In this document: positions 1 to 9,067 of the stretch, in pieces
How the letters are laid out: each line of letters begins with the position of its first letter
How positions within the stretch are numbered: the stretch's first letter is position 1
Assembly (NCBI RefSeq): GCF_030297155.1
Contig: NZ_AP028067.1
Span: 248,001 to 312,000 of the forward strand
Direction of reading: 5' to 3'
DNA: 64,000 nt
Source of the DNA: Vibrio sp. FE10
GTDB lineage: Bacteria; Pseudomonadota; Gammaproteobacteria; Enterobacterales; Vibrionaceae
Notes under the pieces: model-generated
Database searches by the model: none
Told to the model about the DNA's origin: nothing
The model's input: the letters and a program-made list of their open reading frames with translations, nothing else
Position numbers and translations under genes: made by a program

Positions 1-410
1 TCGACTCCAAGCAGAATCACTAGAGCCATTAGCGTGATAATCACCGACTGTGAAAGGTGTCCTAACGCAATCATCATCCCTAATGCAGCTAGTACCCAAA
101 TAATCGCGGCTGACGTGACACCATGAATCTTACCATCCAGTGTCATCATCACACCGGCACCAAGAAAACCCACCCCAGTAATGATCTGGCCAAGCACACG
201 AGCCTGGTCGAGCGTGTTAGGAGATAGGCTAATCGCCATGGTGAGGAAGAAATAGGTACCGCTGATGATAAGGATCGATGTCCTTATTCCTACGGGTTTA
301 CCACGAGTTTGTCTTTCGATTCCGATCAATGAACCACACAGCATACATGCCGCAAGGCCTGCCCAGCTAAAGGGGGCAAGGTTGAGAGTTTGTTCTATAA
401 ATTGTGTCAT
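1..410 (-). CDS. MgtC/SapB family inner-membrane protein (partial, 3' end outside window)
   Basis: The minus-strand reading frame opens with ATG at 408-410 and runs off the left edge of the window without a stop, giving 136 codons. A strong Shine-Dalgarno (AGGAGG, then GGTGAT) lies just before the ATG. The translation shows the family pattern: a first hydrophobic helix, then GSLIGIERQ and the RTSILI segment, then GVGFLGAGVMM and TSAAIIWVLAALGMMIA. Known members are MgtC of Salmonella, a virulence factor that modulates ATP synthase in low magnesium, and many uncharacterised environmental homologues. Only the N-terminal membrane domain is visible, so I cannot tell whether the C-terminal ACT-like domain of true MgtC is present. 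The family is secure; the function in this organism is not. Confidence 0.85.
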   Translation of the reverse strand, partial: MTQFIEQTLNLAPFSWAGLAACMLCGSLIGIERQTRGKPVGIRTSILIISGTYFFLTMAISLSPNTLDQARVLGQIITGVGFLGAGVMMTLDGKIHGVTSAAIIWVLAALGMMIALGHLSQSVIITLMALVILLGV

Positions 411-514
411 ATCACCCCTCCTAAGAATTTAGAATAGAGCCGAGTATGCTAATAATAGACCGGACGATCGAACAAAAAATTTTTGTCTTAACGGTTGGTG
501 CTAATGATGAAGCG

Positions 515-1042
515 CTAGCAGCCTGTCGTGGTTAGTGTGAAGGCCGGTGTTGTCGTCTCGGTCGCTTCTTGGTACTCAAGATAGCAGTTATCAGACTCAT
601 TTTTTCGGCTAGAAGGTGCATACAAAATGATGCCATCATGCGCATCTGTGTTGGTAAAGAACCAGTCAGCTCGACCCGTATCCCAAACAGCATCTAGAAA
701 AGTTGATTCAATGAGCTGTGACCAAGTTTGATCATTCATCGCTGCAGGGTAGCCGTAGACGACTGAGATATCGTCGCCCTCAACACTAATGGATGCGCTA
801 GCTGCTTTATCTAAGCCTAATGCTGATGTCTTACCATAAAGCATAGCACTTGCACCTTCCATTCCGCCCTTGAGGCCATTTAATGTTGAGATACGCGCAT
901 CGGTTTGAAGATTAAGAAACTTAGAAGCCGCGGTGACTGACACAATGCCCAGAATCACGATCACCACGACTAGTTCAATGATGGTGAAGCCTTTCTGTTG
1001 AGCTTGTGATTGTGAGCGAGCGCTTAAGGCGTTGGGATTCAT
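515..1042 (-). CDS. Type IV pilin-like protein (MSHA pilin type, prepilin N-terminus)
   Basis: This encodes a prepilin. After a short basic leader comes the prepilin peptidase site QQKG|FTIIELVVVIVILG, with the Glu at mature position 5, and a hydrophobic helix that would anchor it in the inner membrane before assembly. The C-terminal half carries two cysteines, NCYLEY and the final TTTGC, as expected for a pilin disulfide loop. Total length is 175 aa from ATG 1040-1042. The frame could start earlier at TTG 1061-1063 (182 aa), which would overlap the end of epmB by 8 bp. I prefer the ATG because leaders are normally short. It sits alone, with no assembly ATPase or platform genes nearby, so it is either an orphan pilin or a minor pilin working with a machinery encoded elsewhere. 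Closest family guess: MshA-like. Confidence 0.75.
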   Translation of the reverse strand: MNPNALSARSQSQAQQKGFTIIELVVVIVILGIVSVTAASKFLNLQTDARISTLNGLKGGMEGASAMLYGKTSALGLDKAASASISVEGDDISVVYGYPAAMNDQTWSQLIESTFLDAVWDTGRADWFFTNTDAHDGIILYAPSSRKNESDNCYLEYQEATETTTPAFTLTTTGC

Positions 1043-1055
1043 TGATATGACTTCT

Positions 1056-2078
1056 TTATTCAATGTGTAGATCGAGTGGCGTTTTGCTGCTGCGGCCGCC
1101 TATCTCGCGCGTTAACTTTGGTACTAGGTAACCAGAAACTTCAGAGATCAAGCCTTTGAAGTGACGCTTGGCTTCTTCATCAGAAATATAGAAATGAGCG
1201 GCGCCCTGAACTTTATCAAGTACATGCATATAGTAAGGTAAAACACCGGCGTCGAATAGCTTTTCGCTTAATTCTTTCAATGAGTTAGCGCTGTTATTTA
1301 CACCTTTTAGCATCACGCCTTGATTGAGAAGAGTAGCCCCACTTAGCTTCAACTTATGGAAGGCTTGCTTGAGCTCCAAGTTGATTTCATTAGCGTGATT
1401 AATATGGCTGACCATCACCACGTTTAGACGAGTATTAGCCAATGTTTGGCACAGTTCGTCAGTCACGCGGGCAGGGATCACGACAGGTAATCGGCTATGG
1501 ATACGAACCGTTTTCACATGCGGAACCTGTTCGATGGCATTGATCAGCCAATCTAGTTCGCTGTCCTTTGCCATCAGAGGATCGCCACCGGATAAGATAA
1601 CCTCGTTGATCTCTGGATGTTGAGCGACATAGTCTAAGCTGACTTGCCAAACTGACTTTGAGCCTTTGTTGTCTTGATAAGGGAAGTGACGGCGGAAGCA
1701 GTAGCGGCAGTTTATGGCGCAGCCACCTTTTACGATCATTAGTGCGCGACTTTTATATTTATGCAGCAACCCTGGGATCGCGTTGTCTTGTTCTTCCAGT
1801 GGATCAGCCGAATAACCTTGGTGTACTTCGAACTCTTCGTTTAAAGGTAACACCTGACGCAGTAATGGATCGTGTGGGTTGCCTTTTTCCATTCGCTCTA
1901 CAAAACTTAGGGGCACCCGAAGGGCAAATAACTCACGAGCAGCAAACCCTGCTTGCCACGGTGTTGGGTCTATTTCCAATGCTTCAAGCAGTTTTGTCGG
2001 GTCAGAGATCGCATTCGATAGTTGTTTGAGCCAGTTTTGCTCAACAGATTCGACTTTTCGGGTTATGATATGCGGCAT
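1056..2078 (-). CDS. epmB: EF-P (R)-beta-lysylation protein, lysine 2,3-aminomutase
   Basis: EpmB is a radical SAM, PLP-dependent aminomutase that converts (S)-alpha-lysine to (R)-beta-lysine, which EpmA then attaches to Lys34 of elongation factor P. The protein is 340 aa, the usual length (E. coli about 342). The radical SAM cysteines are C120, C124 and C127 in GGCAINCRYCFRRHF, followed by the glycine-rich SAM-binding stretch EVILSGGDPLM. The gene is divergent from efp with only 33 bp between the two start codons, so their promoters must overlap each other or the coding sequences. epmA lies 5 kb away beyond frdABCD. The pilin gene follows on the same strand after 13 bp, or overlaps if its TTG start is used. 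Confidence 0.95.
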   Translation of the reverse strand: MPHIITRKVESVEQNWLKQLSNAISDPTKLLEALEIDPTPWQAGFAARELFALRVPLSFVERMEKGNPHDPLLRQVLPLNEEFEVHQGYSADPLEEQDNAIPGLLHKYKSRALMIVKGGCAINCRYCFRRHFPYQDNKGSKSVWQVSLDYVAQHPEINEVILSGGDPLMAKDSELDWLINAIEQVPHVKTVRIHSRLPVVIPARVTDELCQTLANTRLNVVMVSHINHANEINLELKQAFHKLKLSGATLLNQGVMLKGVNNSANSLKELSEKLFDAGVLPYYMHVLDKVQGAAHFYISDEEAKRHFKGLISEVSGYLVPKLTREIGGRSSKTPLDLHIE

Positions 2079-2111
2079 TGAAATTAACTCAAAGATGTGG
2101 AAGAGAAAATC

Positions 2112-2678
2112 ATGGCGTCAGTAAGCACCAATGAATTCAAAGGCGGTTTAAAATTCATGTTAGATAACGAGCCTTGCGCAATTATCGACAATGAATACGT
2201 TAAGCCAGGTAAAGGCCAAGCGTTTAACCGTGTAAAACTTCGTAAACTGCTGTCAGGCAAAGTGTTAGAGAAAACATTCAAGTCAGGCGAAAGCTTCGAG
2301 CTTGCAGATGTTGTTGACGTTGAATTAGGCTACCTATACAACGATGGCGAATTCTACCACTTCATGAACAACGAAACATTTGAGCAAATCGCAGCAGACG
2401 TAAAAGCAGTCGCTGACTCAGCAAAATGGTTAGTTGAAAATGACGTTTGTACTCTAACGTTGTGGAATGATAACCCTATCACTGTTACTCCGCCAAACTT
2501 TGTTGAGATCGAAGTAACTGAAACCGATCCTGGCCTAAAAGGCGATACACAGGGTACTGGTGGTAAGCCTGCAACTCTAGCAACAGGCGCGGTAGTTCGT
2601 GTACCTCTATTCATCGCAATCGGTGAAGTTGTTAAAGTTGATACTCGTACTGGCGAATACGTTGGTCGTGTAAAGTAA
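2112..2678 (+). CDS. efp: Elongation factor P
   Basis: EF-P binds between the P and E sites of stalled ribosomes and promotes peptide bond formation at polyproline stretches. The 188-aa protein has the three-beta-barrel family layout. The modification loop reads PGKGQAF with the modified lysine at position 34, the residue beta-lysylated by EpmA and EpmB in gammaproteobacteria. The C-terminal signature ending in GEYVGRVK is intact. I chose ATG 2112 (MASVSTNEF) over an upstream in-frame codon at 2097 because family members begin there and GAAGAGAAA lies just upstream as the ribosome site. An intrinsic terminator follows at 2721. Confidence 0.97.
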   Translation: MASVSTNEFKGGLKFMLDNEPCAIIDNEYVKPGKGQAFNRVKLRKLLSGKVLEKTFKSGESFELADVVDVELGYLYNDGEFYHFMNNETFEQIAADVKAVADSAKWLVENDVCTLTLWNDNPITVTPPNFVEIEVTETDPGLKGDTQGTGGKPATLATGAVVRVPLFIAIGEVVKVDTRTGEYVGRVK

Positions 2679-2720
2679 TTTGATTGTGTCCATCTTGTGT
2701 AAGGTGGCTCAGTGAAATAG

Positions 2721-2748
2721 AAAAGGTCGCTTATGAGCGGCCTTTTTT
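2721..2748 (+). terminator. Intrinsic terminator of efp
   Basis: AAAAGGTCGC, loop TTAT, GAGCGGCC(TTTT) forms a GC-rich hairpin followed by six T residues, about 40 bp after the efp stop. Confidence 0.85.
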
Positions 2749-2770
2749 GTATCTGGCGATCTGGAAAAAC

Positions 2771-3074
2771 AGATTAGAGTAAGCGGGATGCGAGATACGA
2801 AGAGCTTGAAGAGCAGATGCTAGTAATCGAGATGTGGGATACGAAGAGCTTGAAGGGCAGATACGAGTAAACGAGATGCGAGAACGAAAAGCAGGAAGAG
2901 CAAGAGCTAGTGAGCTAGATGTGTGATATTCGACAAGCAACAAAAAAGCAGAGCTAGATAACCTAGCTCTGCTTTCGCTTTTCTGCTTTTAAGCTCTTCG
3001 ATACTCGTTTACTCGAATCTCGCATCTGCTCTTAAGCTCTTCGATACTCGATTACCCGAATCTCGCATCTGCTC
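2771..3074. repeat. Imperfect inverted array of a roughly 43-bp intergenic repeat
   Basis: Degenerate units built around GATACGAAGAGCTTGAAG and GCAGATGCGAG occur three times on the left (about 2785-2925) in plus orientation and twice on the right (about 2988-3076) in minus orientation. The frd terminator lies between them. The right copies run into the frdD stop codon. The whole block is a long imperfect inverted repeat in an otherwise non-coding gap of about 400 bp. I know no name for this repeat. Confidence 0.7.
2942..2976 (-). terminator. Intrinsic terminator of the frdABCD operon
   Basis: Read on the minus strand, AAAGCAGAGCTAG, loop GTTAT, CTAGCTCTGCTTTTTT is a 13-bp perfect stem followed by T residues. 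It lies about 100 bp beyond the frdD stop, in the centre of the inverted repeat array. Confidence 0.8.
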
Positions 3075-3461
3075 TTAAATCATGAAGATGAAGATAACAG
3101 ACAGTGCGCTGATTAGGCCAGCAACAAAGTAGCAGCCCACTTTACCTGCAACGCCGACGTGGAACTTAAGGTCGTGCATGCCGTGGTGAAGACGGTGCAT
3201 TGCGTGCCACATTGGCAGTGCTAGCGTACCGATGATGAATTGCGCACCGATAATGCTGGTGGCAAATTCAGAAACACGTTCGTAGCTCATTGCATCCGCA
3301 TCGATAATGCCCATTGGCACTAAGATACCCAGCACTAGAATCGTGATCGGAGTGATCATCGCGAACCAAGTACCGCCAGCGCCGAATAGGCCCCACCAGA
3401 TTGGTTCATCAGAGCGTTTCGGATTGTGGTTAACAGGTTTCACTTTGTAATTTGTGTTCAT
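3075..3461 (-). CDS. frdD: Fumarate reductase membrane anchor subunit D
   Basis: FrdD is one of the two hydrophobic subunits that anchor fumarate reductase to the inner membrane and bind menaquinol. The 128-aa protein has three hydrophobic helices, at roughly residues 25-50, 70-95 and 105-127, and the family segment [14 protein letters not shown] between the second and third. I chose ATG 3459-3461 because AAGGAG lies at the right distance before it. A 20-residue longer frame reaches back over frdC without its own ribosome site. It is the last gene of frdABCD, 11 bp after frdC. Confidence 0.93.
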   Translation of the reverse strand: MNTNYKVKPVNHNPKRSDEPIWWGLFGAGGTWFAMITPITILVLGILVPMGIIDADAMSYERVSEFATSIIGAQFIIGTLALPMWHAMHRLHHGMHDLKFHVGVAGKVGCYFVAGLISALSVIFIFMI

Positions 3462-3472
3462 AACGAAGCTCC

Positions 3473-3856
3473 TTACACCACCATCAGAACGATTAAAGAA
3501 ATAAATGCCACCGCTGCCCACTGGGTCAGTACGATGATTCTTTTATCTACCAATTTACCTTTAAGGCGGATTGGCATTACTTGAGGCATCATGCTGAAGA
3601 AGGTCTGAGCGTGCAGTAAGCTGCCTAGCAGTGCCACGATGTTGATACCAACAACGATAGGGTTAGCCATAAAGCTCAACCAACCAGCCCAAGCTTCAGG
3701 ACCTTTCACTAGTGCACCCAAACCGAAGGTTAGGAACAGAGTGAATAGAATCAAAGGCAGTACAGTCGCTTCACGTAGCATGTAGAAGCGGTAGAACGGA
3801 TGGTTGCTCCACCACGTTCTCTTCATCTCACGAACATAAGGCTTACGATTGCTCAT
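3473..3856 (-). CDS. frdC: Fumarate reductase membrane anchor subunit C
   Basis: FrdC pairs with FrdD to form the quinol-binding membrane anchor of fumarate reductase. It is 127 aa, the usual length is about 130, and it begins [16 protein letters not shown] as in enterobacterial FrdC. Three hydrophobic helices are visible, including [18 protein letters not shown], and the protein lacks a signal peptide. A GAGGAGG ribosome site precedes the ATG, and the gene starts one base after the frdB stop. Together with FrdD it transfers electrons from menaquinol to the FrdB iron-sulfur centres. Confidence 0.95.
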   Translation of the reverse strand: MSNRKPYVREMKRTWWSNHPFYRFYMLREATVLPLILFTLFLTFGLGALVKGPEAWAGWLSFMANPIVVGINIVALLGSLLHAQTFFSMMPQVMPIRLKGKLVDKRIIVLTQWAAVAFISLIVLMVV

Positions 3857-3857
3857 A

Positions 3858-4622
3858 TTATGCCTCCTCTGCTGTTTTTACTTGCGATCCATCAGGCTTG
3901 AACATCGAGATAACGAAGTCCATTGAAGACTCAACTTTGCCTTGGTTAACTGCCGCTGCTGGGTCTACTTTCTTCGGACATACGTCAGAACAGTAACCTA
4001 CAAACGTACAGCCCCAAGCGCCGTTGTCGCCATTGATAAGCTTCATACGTTCAGCTTTACCATTGTCACGGCTATCTAGGTTGTAGCGGTGAGCAAGAGC
4101 AAGTGCTGCAGGGCCGATGAACTCTGGGTTTAGACCAAACTGAGGACACGCTGCGTAACACAAACCACAGTTGATGCAGCCAGCGAACTGTTTGTATTTC
4201 GCCATTTGCTCTGGAGTTTGGATGTTAGTGCCGTCTTCTGGCTTACGGTCGTTACCAATGATGTAAGGTTTGATTGCTTCAAGGCGCTCGATGAACGGCG
4301 TCATGTCGACAATCAAATCTTTCTCTATTGGGAAGTTAGCCAATGGTTCAATCTTGAAGCCGTTTGGATAATCACGTAAGAAGCTTTTACATGCCAGTTT
4401 TGGCACGCCATCAACCATGATGCCGCAAGAACCACAAATCGCCATACGACAAGACCAACGGTAAGACAGGTCTTTATCTAGGTTATCTTTGATGTAACCG
4501 ATCGCATCAAGTACTGACATGGTTTCATCAAACGGAACTTCAAAGGTTTGAAAGTGAGGTTCTGCATCGTGCTCAGGGTCATAACGCAGGATTTCAATTT
4601 TTTGGATTCGATTCGCTGACAT
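3858..4622 (-). CDS. frdB: Fumarate reductase iron-sulfur subunit
   Basis: FrdB carries electrons from the membrane quinol site to the FAD of FrdA through three iron-sulfur clusters. All ligands are visible: the [2Fe-2S] motif [10 protein letters not shown] with the later LAC in the N-terminal ferredoxin fold, and the two C-terminal motifs [13 protein letters not shown] and CSDVCPK for the [4Fe-4S] and [3Fe-4S] clusters. Length is 254 aa, ordinary for the family. Its ATG overlaps the frdA stop by one base, so translation is coupled. Confidence 0.97.
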   Translation of the reverse strand: MSANRIQKIEILRYDPEHDAEPHFQTFEVPFDETMSVLDAIGYIKDNLDKDLSYRWSCRMAICGSCGIMVDGVPKLACKSFLRDYPNGFKIEPLANFPIEKDLIVDMTPFIERLEAIKPYIIGNDRKPEDGTNIQTPEQMAKYKQFAGCINCGLCYAACPQFGLNPEFIGPAALALAHRYNLDSRDNGKAERMKLINGDNGAWGCTFVGYCSDVCPKKVDPAAAVNQGKVESSMDFVISMFKPDGSQVKTAEEA

Positions 4623-6445
4623 TATGCTTGCTCCTCTTCGCTCTTCTTAGCATTCTCTTCTGCCGCTTTTTCAGCAGCAGCGGCTTTCTCGGCTGCTTCA
4701 CCGTATAGACGAGCTTTAGGTTGAGATTTAGTAATCTTAACGCCGCTGTAGTCGATGGTTGGTGCTGCATCTTCGTTGTAGAAAGAGAGAGAGTGTTTCA
4801 GGAAGTTCACGTCATCACGTTCTGTGCAGTTGTCGTCTAGACGTTGGTGTGCACCGCGAGACTCTTTACGAAGAATGGCTGAGTGAACCATTGCTTCTGC
4901 AACTTCAAGGCCGTAACCCACTTCGATAGCGTAAAGTAGGTCAGTGTTGAACACTTTGCCTTTGTCTTTAATGCTGATCTTCTTGTAGCGAGCTTTTAGT
5001 TCAGTGATCTTGTTGATAGTTTCTTGCATCAAGTCTTCTTGACGATAGATACCACAACCTGCTTCCATGGTGTGACCCATTTCAGTACGAATATCAGCCC
5101 AGTTCTCATCGCCTTCTTGAGCCAAGATGCCTGCGATGCGATCTTCAACTGCTTTAATTTGCTTAGCGATAGCGTCTTCATTCCAACCTTTGAATTCAGC
5201 TGCACGTTTCACGGCTTGTTCACCGGCTACGCGGCCAAATACTACGAACTCAGCCAGAGAGTTAGAACCTAGGCGGTTTGCACCGTGTAGGCCAACTGAA
5301 GCACATTCACCAACGGCGAATAGGCCTTTAATACGAGTTTCACACGTACCGTTAGTTTCGATACCACCCATGGTGTAGTGAACGGTCGGGCGAATTGGGA
5401 TTGGTTCTTTTGCTGGATCAACGTTTACGTACGCTTTTGCAAGCTCACAGATAAACGGTAGACGCTCTTGCAGGTACTCTTCACCCAGGTGGCGAAGGTC
5501 AAGGTGTACCACATCACCAAGAGGGTGCTTGATGGTGTTGCCTTTCTGCTGCTCGTGCCAGAATGCTTGAGAAACTTTGTCACGAGGACCCAGTTCCATG
5601 TATTTGTTTTTCGGCTCGCCCACTGGAGTTTCAGGGCCCATGCCGTAATCTTGCAGGTAACGGTAGCCGTTCTTGTTGACGATGATACCGCCTTCACCAC
5701 GACAACCTTCGGTCATCAAGATGCCAGTGCCCGGTAGGCCTGTTGGGTGGTATTGAACGAACTCCATATCACGCAGTGGCACACCGTGGCGATAAGCCAT
5801 TGCCATACCGTCGCCAGTTACGATGCCGCCGTTAGTATTACAGTGGTAAACACGACCTGCGCCACCCGTTGCTAGAACAACAGATTTCGCTTTGATGGTA
5901 ACAAGCTCACCTTCAGACATATGAATCGCGATAAGGCCTTGTACTTCGCCATCTTCAACGATCAAATCCACCACAAAGTACTCATCAAATCGTTTGATTG
6001 TGTCGTACTTCATCGAAGTCTGGAACAGAGTATGAAGCATGTGGAAGCCGGTTTTATCCGCTGCGAACCACGTTCTTTCTACTTTCATACCGCCGAATCG
6101 GCGTACGTTTACTTCACCGTTTTCTTTACGACTCCATGGGCAGCCCCATTGTTCCATTTGGATCATTTCGCGAGTCGAGTTTTCAACAAAGTATTCAACA
6201 ACATCCTGTTCACATAGCCAGTCACCACCGCCAACAGTATCGTTGAAATGGTTATCTAAGCTATCTTCGTCTTTAATTACTGCTGCTGAACCGCCTTCTG
6301 CCGCTACCGTGTGCGAACGCATTGGGTAAACTTTAGAAATCAGTGCTACTTCCAATTCAGGATTAGCTTCAGCCGCAGCGATAGCTGTACGAAGACCAGC
6401 GCCGCCTGCGCCGATGACTGCGATATCTGTGGTAATTGTCTTCAC
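4622..6445 (-). CDS. frdA: Fumarate reductase flavoprotein subunit
   Basis: FrdA reduces fumarate to succinate during anaerobic respiration. The N-terminus shows the FAD dinucleotide fold ([12 protein letters not shown]), and the covalent FAD attachment site is His45 in [11 protein letters not shown]. The active-site region [21 protein letters not shown] and the later [15 protein letters not shown] are intact. The protein is 607 aa, ending in an alanine/glutamate/lysine-rich tail. The start is GTG at 6443-6445, preceded by GGAG; no ATG alternative fits the N-terminal fold. It is the first gene of frdABCD and is transcribed away from epmA, the arrangement also found in E. coli. Confidence 0.97.
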   Translation of the reverse strand: MKTITTDIAVIGAGGAGLRTAIAAAEANPELEVALISKVYPMRSHTVAAEGGSAAVIKDEDSLDNHFNDTVGGGDWLCEQDVVEYFVENSTREMIQMEQWGCPWSRKENGEVNVRRFGGMKVERTWFAADKTGFHMLHTLFQTSMKYDTIKRFDEYFVVDLIVEDGEVQGLIAIHMSEGELVTIKAKSVVLATGGAGRVYHCNTNGGIVTGDGMAMAYRHGVPLRDMEFVQYHPTGLPGTGILMTEGCRGEGGIIVNKNGYRYLQDYGMGPETPVGEPKNKYMELGPRDKVSQAFWHEQQKGNTIKHPLGDVVHLDLRHLGEEYLQERLPFICELAKAYVNVDPAKEPIPIRPTVHYTMGGIETNGTCETRIKGLFAVGECASVGLHGANRLGSNSLAEFVVFGRVAGEQAVKRAAEFKGWNEDAIAKQIKAVEDRIAGILAQEGDENWADIRTEMGHTMEAGCGIYRQEDLMQETINKITELKARYKKISIKDKGKVFNTDLLYAIEVGYGLEVAEAMVHSAILRKESRGAHQRLDDNCTERDDVNFLKHSLSFYNEDAAPTIDYSGVKITKSQPKARLYGEAAEKAAAAEKAAEENAKKSEEEQA

Positions 6446-6928
6446 AGTTATTCTCCAGTGTGATGCGGAGTATTCCGCTTGTAATTATAAAAAGCTTATT
6501 GGTAGTACTTACTAATTGGCAGTACTTACTTATTAAGAGCAGTAAACGGCATCAACCGATCATCACCCCTAAGCCTTAAGTGGTAGGTTCAGTGTAAGAG
6601 AGGAGGGCGTTTCAAAAATTGATGTATTTAGGTTTTTGCTCCGGTAATGCATATGGAGGCATAGAATTTATAGGTTATGTGACTGCAATCACGGCAATCA
6701 ATTGTTGATAACGATTCTCCCACAAGGTATGTGTTAACGGCTTGTTGAGTATGATTTTTGTTATCAATATTGGCTGAGGTTGAATATAGGTAAATGTATT
6801 GTAGAACGTGATTTTCTGGCTTCATTAAAACCGTATGTCGACCTTATTAATACAAAGATAGAAGCTTACAAAAGAGGCGAAAAGTGGTAATTTTCGTCGC
6901 CTAGAATTCAGTGATATGGAACTTGATA
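6446..6928. promoter_or_regulatory. frdA-epmA divergent intergenic region with a CRP-like site
   Basis: This 483-bp gap must hold the promoters for frdABCD (leftward) and epmA (rightward). At 6678-6693, TGTGA, six bases, TCACG matches the CRP half-site pattern with one mismatch. I looked for an FNR site of the form TTGAT-N4-ATCAA, expected for an anaerobic operon, and found only weak half-sites. The minus-strand open frame at 6628-6825 has no ribosome site or recognisable features and is not called. Confidence 0.4.
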
Positions 6929-7900
6929 ATGCACTCCACATGGCAACCGGCCGCAACCATAAAGCAGTTAAAGCAACGTGCTGATATCCTTAATCAAATT
7001 CGTCAGTTTTTTGCTGAGCGAAATGTGATGGAAGTGGATACGCCGGCGATGAGTCACGCCACGGTGACGGATGTGCATCTGCATACCTTCAAAACTGAAT
7101 TTGTAGGGCCGGGTTATGCACACGGCCAACCGCTGTTTTTTATGACGAGTCCTGAATTTCATATGAAGCGCTTGTTGGCGGCAGGAAGCGGTTGTATTTA
7201 CCAAATTTGTAAGTCTTTTCGTAACGAAGAAAATGGCCGTTATCACAACCCTGAGTTCACTATGTTGGAGTGGTATCGAGTTGGTTTTGATCACCATGAT
7301 CTGATGGATGAAATGGATCTGCTGCTACAACAGGTTCTTAAATCAGGTATCGCGGAGCGAATGACTTACCAGCAAGCGTTTGTTGATGTACTGGGTGTGT
7401 GTCCTCTGGAAGATTCTATGGATACGTTAAAGCAGGCTGCCGCGAAACTTGGCTTAAGTGATATTGCTGACCCTGAACAAGATCGCGATACCTTATTGCA
7501 ACTGCTGTTTAGTATTGGCGTTGAGGCGAAAATAGGCCAACAAGTGCCTGCGTTTGTGTATGATTTCCCTGCATCGCAAGCTGCGTTAGCTAAGATCAAT
7601 CCAAACGATTCACGAGTCGCCGATCGCTTTGAGGTGTATTTCAAAGGTATCGAGCTGGCTAACGGTTTCCATGAGTTAGATAAACCACAAGAACAACTGC
7701 AGCGTTTTGAAGATGACAATGCCAAGCGTATTGAGATGGGCTTATCACCTCAGCCTATTGATCACCACTTGATTGAGGCGTTAAAAGCGGGCTTGCCAGA
7801 CTGTGCCGGTGTTGCTTTAGGTATTGATAGGTTAATCATGCTTGCGTTGGGTTACGACCACATCGATGACGTGACTGCTTTCCCTTTTCCGCGTTCTTAG
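6929..7900 (+). CDS. epmA: EF-P--(R)-beta-lysine ligase
   Basis: EpmA (also GenX/PoxA/YjeA) is a paralogue of the lysyl-tRNA synthetase catalytic domain. It uses ATP to attach (R)-beta-lysine to Lys34 of EF-P instead of to tRNA. The class II synthetase motifs are seen as the motif 2 loop [19 protein letters not shown] and motif 3 [15 protein letters not shown]. The anticodon-binding domain of LysRS is absent, as expected for a 323-aa protein. I start at ATG 6929 ([11 protein letters not shown]), which aligns with the E. coli start. An in-frame GTG at 6911 would add six residues without a better ribosome site. Confidence 0.95.
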   Translation: MHSTWQPAATIKQLKQRADILNQIRQFFAERNVMEVDTPAMSHATVTDVHLHTFKTEFVGPGYAHGQPLFFMTSPEFHMKRLLAAGSGCIYQICKSFRNEENGRYHNPEFTMLEWYRVGFDHHDLMDEMDLLLQQVLKSGIAERMTYQQAFVDVLGVCPLEDSMDTLKQAAAKLGLSDIADPEQDRDTLLQLLFSIGVEAKIGQQVPAFVYDFPASQAALAKINPNDSRVADRFEVYFKGIELANGFHELDKPQEQLQRFEDDNAKRIEMGLSPQPIDHHLIEALKAGLPDCAGVALGIDRLIMLALGYDHIDDVTAFPFPRS

Positions 7901-7980
7901 CTTTTTGCTTTTGTTTTTACTGAGAGTTAATAGTCCTTAGCTATTAACTATTAATTCTCAGCTTCCAATCCGCTTCACTA

Positions 7981-8055
7981 GCTGACCAGAATACTAGTGC
8001 CACTATTTGACCAGAATACCAGTGCCACTAGCTGACCAGAATCCCAGTACCCACT
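7981..8055. repeat. Three tandem 25-bp repeats overlapping the 3' end of the EamA gene
   Basis: TGACCAGAAT followed by CCAGTGCCACTA-like sequence recurs at 7983, 8008 and 8033, a strict 25-bp period. The rightmost copy encodes the last residues and stop of the EamA gene; the other two lie just past the stop. This looks like duplication of the gene's 3' end into the downstream gap. Confidence 0.75.
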
Positions 8056-8915
8056 ACAGCAACAATGGCACCGATCCAAGCGTAGGCATTTGGTCTCTGC
8101 TTGGTGTACAACCAGAGTATTGGTAACAACATGATTGGAGTGGTCGAAGATAACAGAGCGACCATACCGACATTGCCTTCCTGCAACGCATACAAGATCA
8201 GCGTCATACCCACTGCCATTGCTAAAAAACCATTAACCGCGGTAATTGCGAATATCTGCTTATTCATTGGGTTAAGTGGGCGTGAAAGTTTAGCGCCCGT
8301 TAAACGAAACAGGGAGTGAGCTACGAAGGCGGTGATCATTCGAATAGCAGAGGCTGCTATTGGATCGATACTGGTTTGCATCACGGGTTTGGCAATAATA
8401 CCGCCCAATGCTTGGCAAATCGCCGCTGTAATTCCTAGCGCAACGCCAATCCACACGGTGCCCTTAATGGTTTCAAGTTGGTTGTTCGCTTGGCCACGAC
8501 GACCAAAGAAGATTGCGGTTAATACACCACTAAACACCAATGCCGAGCCAATCAGCTCTACCGAAGTCATGCTTTCGCTAAATAGGAAGTAACCGAGAAT
8601 GGCTGAGAACACGGCATGGCAAGAGAACAGTAAGCCCGCTTGGCGCGGTCCCATACGGTTCAAACACGCAAATAAGGCAGTATCACCAATGAAGATACCA
8701 ATCAGGCCTGACAGCATCATAGGTGTGACTAAGTCAGCTTCGACACTTGCCCAGCCGCCAGTAAACCAAGCCATGCTTGATAAGATGATCGCGGTACAAC
8801 CCATTCTCCAACGACTATAGGCGAAAGAACCTAAGTGTTGAGCAGGCTTTACTGACATTAGGCTCGCAATCGCCCAAAGAAAAGCGGCAGCTAGAGCTAA
8901 CCATTCGAATCCCAT
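8028..8915 (-). CDS. EamA/DMT-superfamily transporter (unknown substrate)
   Basis: This is a ten-helix drug/metabolite transporter with two EamA repeats. The N-terminal repeat begins MGFEWLALAAAFLWAIASL and the second begins near IGVALGITAAICQALGG. The C-terminal PILWLYTKQRPNAYAWIGAIVAVVGTGIL is the usual EamA ending. I chose ATG 8913-8915 (295 aa), which has AAGGA upstream and fits the first helix. An upstream ATG at 8966 would add 17 hydrophilic residues. Family members export or import amino acids, purines or other metabolites; nothing here identifies the substrate. Its last codons form part of a 25-bp tandem repeat. Confidence 0.85.
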   Translation of the reverse strand: MGFEWLALAAAFLWAIASLMSVKPAQHLGSFAYSRWRMGCTAIILSSMAWFTGGWASVEADLVTPMMLSGLIGIFIGDTALFACLNRMGPRQAGLLFSCHAVFSAILGYFLFSESMTSVELIGSALVFSGVLTAIFFGRRGQANNQLETIKGTVWIGVALGITAAICQALGGIIAKPVMQTSIDPIAASAIRMITAFVAHSLFRLTGAKLSRPLNPMNKQIFAITAVNGFLAMAVGMTLILYALQEGNVGMVALLSSTTPIMLLPILWLYTKQRPNAYAWIGAIVAVVGTGILVS

Positions 8916-9067
8916 CTGAATAACATCCTTGTGTCTGGGATAAATTAGCTCATCAATATGCATCAAACCGAACTGAGAACAAAGTGATTCTTAATAAAAG
9001 CACCGCCTTGCTCCTCAGTTACTGGTTTGTTCCAGTTATTTGTTTCGCTTGTCTGACTAACAAGGCT

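Noticed and set aside
6628..6825. Minus-strand open frame in the frdA-epmA gap
   Set aside because: No ribosome site, no family features, and it lies in the expected regulatory region.
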